Of a stretch of 14,872 bases of DNA, positions 8,173 through 13,855 are shown piece after piece (the first letter of the stretch is position 1; the number at the start of each line of letters is the position of its first letter). Origin of the DNA: Rickettsiales bacterium (GTDB taxonomy: Bacteria; Pseudomonadota; Alphaproteobacteria; Rickettsiales; UBA3002); the NCBI GenBank assembly GCA_027489915.1, contig JAIXZB010000043.1, positions 1 through 14,872 on the forward strand. Reading direction: 5' to 3'. The position numbers and the translations under genes are program-made. Below the pieces are notes generated by a model. The model was not told where the DNA came from. It saw only the letters and a list, made by a program, of their open reading frames with translations, and searched no databases.

Positions 8173-8580
8173 ATGGCAGTTTCCACATTCAAGCTCGATA
8201 TTGTTTCGCCAGAGCGCGTGATTTTCTCTGATCACGTGGCCATGGTGCAAATTCCGGGTGCATCGGGCGATTTTGGTGTGCTTGCAGGGCACGCTCCCCT
8301 GCTTTCGGTCGTGCGCTCAGGTGTGATTACGGTTGATATCGGGCAGGAAGGCAAGCGTTCCTATTACGTGACGGCTGGCTACGCCGAAGTGAACGCAGAA
8401 AGCTGCACGATTTTATCGGAGCATGTTCAGAACCTTGCCGATATCTCGGAAAGCGAAGCGGCAGATGCACTCGCCCACGCTAACCGCGTGCTGGAACATG
8501 CTACCACCGATGCCGAGCGCGCGAAAGCCCACGCAGTGGTTGAGCAGGCGCAGTCGCTTCTAGCGGCGGTACGCGGGTAA
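8173..8580 (+). CDS. atpC: ATP synthase F1 subunit epsilon
   Basis: Subunit epsilon binds gamma at the foot of the central stalk and in many bacteria inhibits ATP hydrolysis through its C-terminal hairpin. The 135-residue protein has the N-terminal beta-sandwich (about 1-85) with the family blocks FKLDIVSPERVIFSD, GASGDFGVLAGHAPLLS and YYVTAGYAEVN. Residues 88-135 form two Ala-rich helices, so the inhibitory hairpin is present. It starts five bases after the atpD stop with no separate good Shine-Dalgarno sequence, so translation is probably coupled to atpD. It closes the F1 operon; no clear rho-independent terminator follows. Confidence 0.96.
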   Translation: MAVSTFKLDIVSPERVIFSDHVAMVQIPGASGDFGVLAGHAPLLSVVRSGVITVDIGQEGKRSYYVTAGYAEVNAESCTILSEHVQNLADISESEAADALAHANRVLEHATTDAERAKAHAVVEQAQSLLAAVRG

Positions 8581-8637
8581 TTTGGGCTTTCACGGCTAGT
8601 GCGCGTACTATGCTGTGGCTTATGTGAGGTGTATGTG

Positions 8638-9171
8638 ATGACGCGTTCCTTTATTGTAGTTTTGAGTGCTGCTTCATTAGCTGTATCTGGTTGTGCCTCG
8701 ATAGTTGCGGGTAGTACAGATCCTGTGAAAGTAATAACAACACCGCCGTCATCTGCTGAGTGTAGCTTAACCAATCAGCGAGGTTCATGGACAGGCACTA
8801 CGTCGTCCGAAGTGATAATTAAGCGCTCCCGAACGGATTTGAATGTGAATTGCGCTGATGCAGCGACAGGTATGCAAGGCAAGCAAACGCTGGTTTCGGG
8901 TGTGGAGCCTTGGGTGTTTGGCAATATTTTAATTGGTGGCTTGATAGGGCTTGGGATTGATTGGGGCACAGGTGCTACTTATGATTATCCCGATAGTGTT
9001 ATGGTGGAAATGAAATCCGCACTCACAGAACATAATACGCCCCCTGCATCGTTCGTTGATCCACAACCACAGATACAACAAGCGCCTGCTACTGGGTTTG
9101 TTGCCCCAGCTGTAGAGCAAACGCCTGGTATCATTGCAGCACCCCCTATTTTTATTCCAGCTTCTAAATAA
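8638..9171 (+). CDS. Outer-membrane-type lipoprotein with conserved glycine segment
   Basis: The 177-residue product has a signal peptide ending in the lipobox LAVSGC, with the lipidated cysteine at C19; Ala at +2 favours sorting to the outer membrane. The mature start CASIVAGSTDPVKV, the central block CSLTNQRGSWTGTT, and the segment FGNILIGGLIGLGIDWGTGATYDYP (about 94-118) match from memory a widespread but uncharacterised proteobacterial lipoprotein family. C42 and C72 could form a disulfide. After residue 130 it has a Pro/Gln/Ala-rich tail that I do not recall from typical members. GAGGT at 8626-8630, seven bases before the ATG at 8638, supports this start over an ATG 13 codons earlier. 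It lies 57 bases after atpC with no visible terminator and may receive readthrough from the F1 operon. Confidence 0.8.
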   Translation: MTRSFIVVLSAASLAVSGCASIVAGSTDPVKVITTPPSSAECSLTNQRGSWTGTTSSEVIIKRSRTDLNVNCADAATGMQGKQTLVSGVEPWVFGNILIGGLIGLGIDWGTGATYDYPDSVMVEMKSALTEHNTPPASFVDPQPQIQQAPATGFVAPAVEQTPGIIAAPPIFIPASK

Positions 9172-9221
9172 AATAAGCGCAGCTTTGCTAAACTGGCATC
9201 ATCCTTGCATTACTCAAGGGT

Positions 9222-10025
9222 ATGGACCCTATCAGCGCATCGCTACCCACCAAAATTACCATCCCTGCCCCCCCGCAGCCGGAGCAGACGGAAGCTTCGT
9301 GGCGTGACGCTCCGCTTGCGCGCCGCCATCAGGCAAGCAACTACCGTGGGCAAGAGATTGCGGGCACAGATGCAGAGAAACAGTATTTTGGCGAAGATGG
9401 GCTGCAAGTATCGGATATTCTTGATGTATTGAACCCGCTGCAGCATATTCCGTTTGTATCAAGTCTGTACCGCGAGCTTACGGGCGATACCATGTCGACC
9501 GCCGCTAAATTTGCAGGCGGGGCGTTACTTGGCGGGCCGGTTGGGCTTATTGCTTCGGTGATAGATACGGTATTTGAGGGGGAAACAGGCGGCGGTGTGG
9601 CAGAATCTGCTATTGCAGCGCTTACAGGAAAGTCCCCTGGGCCCACACAGCTAGCGCACGCACCCGCCAAAGGCATTTCTGAGGCGCAGGTCGTTGCGGA
9701 ATTATACCCAAGCCAGCAGCAGGCCGACCCTAATGCGCCAATTCCGGTGCAAAACATCCAGCAGAAAATCGCCGCTGAGCGTTATGCCAGCATGGCATTC
9801 GAGCAGACAAGCAAACATATTGAAATTATCCCGCCTACAGTTACCTCTGGCAGCACCACCGTGCCCAATAGTTCTGGCAACATGAGTGCAGCGGTGCAAA
9901 GTCAGGCGATGATAGATTTATATGGCGCAACCCCCGCCCCTGCGCACAAAGCCTACCGCGATGCTAATATGCTAGGCTATTTAAGCGCCGCTTCCAGCAA
10001 TGCGGGCGTGAATGCGGTGATGTAG
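9222..10025 (+). CDS. Uncharacterised protein with Gly-rich hydrophobic helix, 267 residues
   Basis: The protein has a Pro-rich, charged N-terminal region (1-55) and a core from FGEDG (56) through VSDILDVLNPLQHIPFVSSL to GLIASVID near 115. The remainder is Ala/Gln/Pro-rich and looks disordered. Within the core, FAGGALLGGPVGLIASVI (97-114) is a hydrophobic, Gly-spaced helix like a glycine zipper, able to insert in a membrane or pack against a like helix. There is no signal peptide. The core resembles, from memory, uncharacterised proteins of Rhodospirillales-like alphaproteobacteria; no function is known to me. AAGGG ends only one base before the ATG, too close for a normal ribosome binding site, so the start or initiation mode is uncertain. 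It follows the lipoprotein gene by 50 bases. Confidence 0.7.
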   Translation: MDPISASLPTKITIPAPPQPEQTEASWRDAPLARRHQASNYRGQEIAGTDAEKQYFGEDGLQVSDILDVLNPLQHIPFVSSLYRELTGDTMSTAAKFAGGALLGGPVGLIASVIDTVFEGETGGGVAESAIAALTGKSPGPTQLAHAPAKGISEAQVVAELYPSQQQADPNAPIPVQNIQQKIAAERYASMAFEQTSKHIEIIPPTVTSGSTTVPNSSGNMSAAVQSQAMIDLYGATPAPAHKAYRDANMLGYLSAASSNAGVNAVM

Positions 10026-10048
10026 GGGTTCTGTCATACTATTGTCAT

Positions 10049-10080
10049 TTGAAGTTGTTACTATGTGCTTGGATTATACA
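10049..10080 (+). promoter_or_regulatory. Possible promoter of the amidase gene
   Basis: The 68-base gap before the amidase gene contains TTGAAG at 10049-10054 and, after 17 or 18 bases, GATTAT/ATTATA (10072-10078) running into TATACA. The elements are poor individually but the spacing fits. There is no Shine-Dalgarno sequence before the ATG at 10094. Confidence 0.3.
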
Positions 10081-10093
10081 CATATGAGCCGCT

Positions 10094-11056
10094 ATGACAT
10101 TCAAGAGCACTACCCCTCCTTCGCGTGATTGGCTTGACAAGACGCGTGTGTCCAAGGCTCAGCCACGTCCTGTGGTGGTGGTAGATATTGGCCATGGCTG
10201 GATTCCCGATGCAAAAGACCCAACACGCGCTGAATATGATACTGGTGCAGTCTATGACCCAGCAAAAGATCCAAAGCTTTCAGACGCAGAAAAAGCATCT
10301 GAGGGACGTATTATTGAGCATGAGGCAAATGAAGCTTTAGCGCGCGCTATAGCCAAGCAGCTCAGGGCACGGGGATTTGCGGTGCAATTTACGACGCATG
10401 ATTCTGAGGGTAATGCTTTATATAATGCACAGGAATTTCCCAAAGACCGTGTGCAGTTTAGACTAAACCACGCTCATACACTCAGAGATGCGCACCAACA
10501 GGTAGTGGGGTATATTTCGGTGCATCATGATTCGGGGTTTGAGAAACGGCAATCAGGCGCGGCGGTAGCGCTTCATATTGCAGCGCCTGAATCTTCGCTG
10601 CTTTTTGCTAAATCCATTGCAGGTAGGGTGCACGGAATTACGGATGCTGAAAGTGAGCAGCCGTTTGAGCCTTTGGTGGGCAATGCAGAGGCCTATCGTA
10701 ATACCTATGTTGGTAAATTTTCAAAGCATGATGCCGTTTTGGGCACAACGCACGATTATGCACGTGATATGGAGTTTCCGCCTGTGTTGCGCCATGGCAC
10801 CAATATCATCCGCGCCAATGAAAATCATGATGCTGGATTAAACAGCGTAAAACGTGGGCTTGGCGATATTCCTGCGGTGCTTATCGAGCGTGCGGTGCTG
10901 TGGAACCCACATGATCGCCGCGTGGTACGCAGTGAGCAGGCGCAAACCCGCTTTGCCCATCAGGTGGCCGATGGGGTTGCGCAGTATTGGGATGAAAAAT
11001 GCCGCGGAGATGCAACGCTTACACGGCGTCGTTATGTGCAGGGCGAGAGTAGATAG
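10094..11056 (+). CDS. N-acetylmuramoyl-L-alanine amidase, Amidase_3 family
   Basis: This 320-residue protein is predicted to cleave the bond between N-acetylmuramic acid and L-alanine in peptidoglycan with a zinc-dependent mechanism. The Amidase_3 pattern is complete: zinc ligands H34 in VVVVDIGHGW, E75 in RIIEHEAN and H144 in GYISVHHDSG, and the catalytic glutamate E265 in IPAVLIERAVLWN. RAIAKQLRARGFAVQFTT (84-101) is the usual helix and strand between the first ligands. The H144-E265 distance is about 120 residues, longer than the usual spacing as I recall it, with an unusual insertion near 150-255. No signal peptide, membrane helix or cell-wall-binding repeat is present, so how it reaches peptidoglycan is open. 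Phage lysins and secreted effectors share this feature. The stop abuts the stop of the convergent metalloprotease gene. Confidence 0.85.
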   Translation: MTFKSTTPPSRDWLDKTRVSKAQPRPVVVVDIGHGWIPDAKDPTRAEYDTGAVYDPAKDPKLSDAEKASEGRIIEHEANEALARAIAKQLRARGFAVQFTTHDSEGNALYNAQEFPKDRVQFRLNHAHTLRDAHQQVVGYISVHHDSGFEKRQSGAAVALHIAAPESSLLFAKSIAGRVHGITDAESEQPFEPLVGNAEAYRNTYVGKFSKHDAVLGTTHDYARDMEFPPVLRHGTNIIRANENHDAGLNSVKRGLGDIPAVLIERAVLWNPHDRRVVRSEQAQTRFAHQVADGVAQYWDEKCRGDATLTRRRYVQGESR

Positions 11057-12862
11057 TTATTTTTGCTTTATATTTAGCTCCGTTATGCGGCCGTCGTGCA
11101 TGGATTGTACCACAACAATTCTCTCTACACTGGCCGCAAACGTTGCTTCTGCAAGCTCTAAAGCTTTTTCTACTCCATTTTGTTGCACAAAATCACGAAA
11201 TGTCTGGCGTGCGTACTTTTCTTCTGGGGTAGAGGGATGAAACTCATCTAATCCTGTTACGGCCTCTACATAGCGATGCTCGGCTTTCCCAAGCATTTCT
11301 TTGCGTTTTATCTCTGTACGTAGGTCTTTTGCATCACCTGTTACCAAAGTGCGATACATTTCTGTGCGAAATACTTTGCGTTCTGCATTGGTAATCTTTG
11401 ATTTTAATGGCTCCCCTACACTACAGCGAACGATGGTTTCATGGCTTTGAACTGCATTTGCGTAGGCTTGTAAAAAGTATGAAGGGACTGCTATTATGCG
11501 CTTTAGTGCCTCTATTCCCTCGGGGTTTCTACCTGTGAAGTGTTCTTTAATGAAATCGAAATCTTCGAGGATCCATCTGCGGCCATCATCTTTGTGCCAC
11601 AGGGGTGAGCCTTTTAACGCATCAAGGGCTCGTTGAAACGGCCATAGCTGATTTTGCTCGGTTTGTAACAATTCGATCTCTTGGATTATATTAATGCCTT
11701 TTTTCATGAGGGAGAGATAGGTATCGTCGTAATCTAATCCTCTCCATTCAGGGCGCATGCACGTTTTTCTTTTGTGCGAAATTTTTGAGCGTTCTGCGTC
11801 AACCTGATTTACTATTAACTCATAGGATTTGACTGGATATTTGTAATATTCAAAATACTCGCGTGCTTTTCTGCAGGTGGCTTCTAGGCTGTTAAGCCCA
11901 CCCTCTAGCACTTTATAATCCAGCTCACGGCTGTATCGCCAGCTATCGAGAACATCTCCGCGGAGTGTGGCTATTTCTGCTGCAAGTTTAAGAGCACTCT
12001 CTTTGCCTAATTTTAGGTTGTCCCACATCATTAGAGCTATAGATTCTATTGCTGGCAGTACGTTATCTCGGTAACTTGGCCACAATATGGGGTATGCTTT
12101 TAAAAGTTGTTTGTTTATCTCGGCTTCATCCCCGCTATACTCCTTGTAGAGCATGGTATAATGCGTGGTCATTTCTGCGAATGCTTCTTTTGTAAATTCA
12201 TTGGCATTATATAATTGTAAGTGCCCAGGTAAGCTTCGAACCCCTTTGTAAAGATGTTCATCGACAAAATAAGTGGGAGAATTATTTCCAGTCTTAAAAA
12301 CACTTCGCACACTGTCTAATTGCTTTGAAACAGATCTATGCCACCAGTCAGCGGTAGAAAAAAATTTAGTACTACAGGGCTCTCGTAACGCTATGGCAAC
12401 CACTTCGCTCCCCAGCAGCGTATCAATGAGGTGCCCTAATTCATGACGTACTGTTTTGTCTGGGCTTTCGTCATCATTTTTGCTTACGCCTGTTTCAAAC
12501 ATTCCTCCCCACACTATAGAATAGTGTTCATGCGGATTGTCTGGGTTACTTTGTTGTCTGAACATGCCCAAAGGGACGAAATCCTTTTCGTGGCCCCATT
12601 CGTTGGAAATTTGCTTCATGTCATTATGTGATCTCGTGACGATCGAGGGGGCATGTACGGATACCAAGAGTATTTGGTGTGCAGCAGGCAATTCGCCAAT
12701 CAAACGGGCGAAATCATCGATAAGCTCTTGCGGTAAATCTTTTTGGTAAATGCGCCCATGCGAGTAAATCCGCAAATTATGCTCAGCGAAATGGCCCAGC
12801 TCCCTTTTAGTGAAGGGGGCTGCGGGAAGGGATGTTGAGCGTTGTTTGTCGTTGCCATGCAT
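11057..12862 (-). CDS. Putative zinc metalloprotease, anthrax lethal factor-like (M34/gluzincin type)
   Basis: The 601-residue protein carries HELGH at 140-144 in TVRHELGHLIDTLLG, the zincin motif with two zinc-binding histidines and a catalytic glutamate. Downstream, Y218 and E226-A-F-A-E230 match the Tyr...ExFAE pattern by which lethal factor and Pro-Pro endopeptidases supply the third zinc ligand (E226) and a catalytic tyrosine. The preceding IVWGGMFETGVS and the hydrophobic helix after HELGH also fit that family. The region after 250 is charged, helical and unrecognised; it could be a targeting or substrate-binding domain. No signal peptide or membrane helix is seen, and no good Shine-Dalgarno sequence precedes the ATG. 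Base composition is clearly more AT-rich than the neighbours (several 60-base lines counted at 33-47% GC against about 53-65% in atpA, atpD and yggS), suggesting horizontal acquisition. It lies 41 bases downstream of yggS on the same strand. Confidence 0.75.
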   Translation of the reverse strand: MHGNDKQRSTSLPAAPFTKRELGHFAEHNLRIYSHGRIYQKDLPQELIDDFARLIGELPAAHQILLVSVHAPSIVTRSHNDMKQISNEWGHEKDFVPLGMFRQQSNPDNPHEHYSIVWGGMFETGVSKNDDESPDKTVRHELGHLIDTLLGSEVVAIALREPCSTKFFSTADWWHRSVSKQLDSVRSVFKTGNNSPTYFVDEHLYKGVRSLPGHLQLYNANEFTKEAFAEMTTHYTMLYKEYSGDEAEINKQLLKAYPILWPSYRDNVLPAIESIALMMWDNLKLGKESALKLAAEIATLRGDVLDSWRYSRELDYKVLEGGLNSLEATCRKAREYFEYYKYPVKSYELIVNQVDAERSKISHKRKTCMRPEWRGLDYDDTYLSLMKKGINIIQEIELLQTEQNQLWPFQRALDALKGSPLWHKDDGRRWILEDFDFIKEHFTGRNPEGIEALKRIIAVPSYFLQAYANAVQSHETIVRCSVGEPLKSKITNAERKVFRTEMYRTLVTGDAKDLRTEIKRKEMLGKAEHRYVEAVTGLDEFHPSTPEEKYARQTFRDFVQQNGVEKALELAEATFAASVERIVVVQSMHDGRITELNIKQK

Positions 12863-12903
12863 GCCGATAGCTTAGCGGGCCGATGTTAAGCAATTATGAA
12901 GCC

Positions 12904-13590
12904 TTAGCTAATTCTTTCCCCAAACAATGCTGTACCCAAGCGGATATGGGTAGCGCCCATGCGGATGGCTTCGATGTAGTCGCTGCTCATGCCCATGCTT
13001 AGGGTGGCAAGGCTGTTGCGCTCGGCGATTTTACGAAGCAGGGCGAAATGGGGGGCGGGGTGTTGGCCTTGGGGGGGAACACACATCCGGCCCGTGACAT
13101 TCAGCCCGCGGTTGCGAGCGTAGGCAATCAATGCACCTGCTTCTTTTGGGGAAACGCCTGATTTTTGGGGTTCTTCGCCGGTGTTCACCTGAATCAGACA
13201 TTCTGGCTGCTTGCTTTGTTTGGCGCATTCTGTGGCAATGGCATCGACAATCTTTTCGCGATCAATGGTTTCAATCACATCGCACCATGAAACGGCCTCG
13301 GCAGCTTTATTGCTTTGAAGCGGGCCGATGAGGTGGAGGGTGAGGCTAGGGTGTTGTGCTTTGAGGGCAGGCCATTTGCTTAGCATATCCTGAATGCGGT
13401 TTTCGCCGAAATGGGTGATGCCCTCTGCAATCGCCTGCTCTATCACGCTTTGAGGTTGGGTTTTGCTGGCAGCGACTATAATGGGTGCAGCGTGACCTTT
13501 AGGGCAGGTGCTTAGGGCACTATGTATGGCCTTATGCACTGTGGCAAGCTGGGCAAGCAGGGGGGCATGTGTGGTGGGTATGTTTGGCAT
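12904..13590 (-). CDS. yggS: YggS/PLPBP family pyridoxal-phosphate homeostasis protein
   Basis: This 228-residue protein is a single-domain PLP-binding barrel that regulates free pyridoxal phosphate and amino-acid balance rather than catalysing a known reaction. The PLP lysine is K43 in VAASKTQP. Other family blocks are HFGENRIQ (60-67), LHLIGPLQSNKA (85-96), the QVNTGEEPQKSG segment (134-145), GRMCVPP (167-173), the phosphate-binding SMGMSSDY (198-205) and THIRLGTALFG (214-224). The open frame reaches 29 codons further upstream, but that extension has no homology, so MPNIPTTHAP at 13590 is chosen; its Shine-Dalgarno is weak. It is divergent from the porin gene, and the metalloprotease gene follows on the same strand after 41 bases. 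Confidence 0.93.
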   Translation of the reverse strand: MPNIPTTHAPLLAQLATVHKAIHSALSTCPKGHAAPIIVAASKTQPQSVIEQAIAEGITHFGENRIQDMLSKWPALKAQHPSLTLHLIGPLQSNKAAEAVSWCDVIETIDREKIVDAIATECAKQSKQPECLIQVNTGEEPQKSGVSPKEAGALIAYARNRGLNVTGRMCVPPQGQHPAPHFALLRKIAERNSLATLSMGMSSDYIEAIRMGATHIRLGTALFGERIS

Positions 13591-13658
13591 ATCTGAATCA
13601 ATTACCCTATAAATCAGCAACTTAAAAGTTAAATCCACGTAGTGTGGCCGAGATGTTG

Positions 13659-13682
13659 CCCTGTGACATCTGTGCAACAGGG
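13659..13682. repeat. Inverted repeat, 6-bp stem
   Basis: CCCTGT (13659-13664) and ACAGGG (13677-13682) are perfect inverted repeats around a 12-base loop, in the gap between the divergent yggS and porin genes. There is no T-run on either side, so it is not a rho-independent terminator. It could be a protein-binding site or chance. Confidence 0.35.
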
Positions 13683-13727
13683 GTGGGAAAATGCCCTGCC
13701 TATTGCATTATCTGTTTGCTTTAGGTT

Positions 13728-13742
13728 GCCCCAAAGCGGGGC
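13728..13742. repeat. Inverted repeat, GCCCC/GGGGC
   Basis: GCCCC (13728-13732) and GGGGC (13738-13742) form a perfect five-pair GC stem with the loop AAAGC. No T-run follows on either strand. It lies upstream of the predicted porin promoter, which makes an operator or structural role possible but unproven. Confidence 0.35.
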
Positions 13743-13791
13743 TTGGCGCATACAGTCCCCCATGGAGCACTTGATATACGTCATGTGTACC

Positions 13792-13819
13792 TTGTCTGTA
13801 TAGGGATTTCCCCTATGCT
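13792..13819 (+). promoter_or_regulatory. Promoter of the porin gene
   Basis: TTGTCT (13792-13797) and TATGCT (13814-13819) are separated by 16 bases, a good sigma70-type pair in the CTTG.../CCTATG... style also seen before atpH. Transcription would begin near 13826, giving a leader of about 30 bases. AGGA at 13843-13846, nine bases before the ATG, is the ribosome binding site. Confidence 0.5.
13800..13816. promoter_or_regulatory. Inverted repeat overlapping the porin -10 element, possible operator
   Basis: ATAGGG (13800-13805) and CCCTAT (13811-13816) form an exact inverted repeat with a five-base centre. The right arm runs into the -10 hexamer and the left arm fills the spacer, a place where a repressor would block RNA polymerase. 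A further palindrome TTGATCAA lies at 13828-13835 in the leader. No regulator is known. Confidence 0.35.
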
Positions 13820-13855
13820 TTGCTTGTTTGATCAACCTATTTAGGATTGAGTATT

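Noticed and set aside
8605..8618. Inverted repeat near TAGTGCGCGTACTA after atpC as operon terminator
   Set aside because: The stem is only about five pairs with a wobble and no T-run follows, so it does not meet the form of a rho-independent terminator.
10084..10128. Fourteen-codon frame (MSRYDIQEHYPSFA) overlapping the amidase start
   Set aside because: It could be a leader peptide, but it has no Shine-Dalgarno sequence and nothing attenuator-like follows; too short to support.
13629..13835. Minus-strand frame of 68 codons upstream of yggS
   Set aside because: It lies across the porin promoter and its inverted repeats, lacks a ribosome binding site and has no recognisable sequence.
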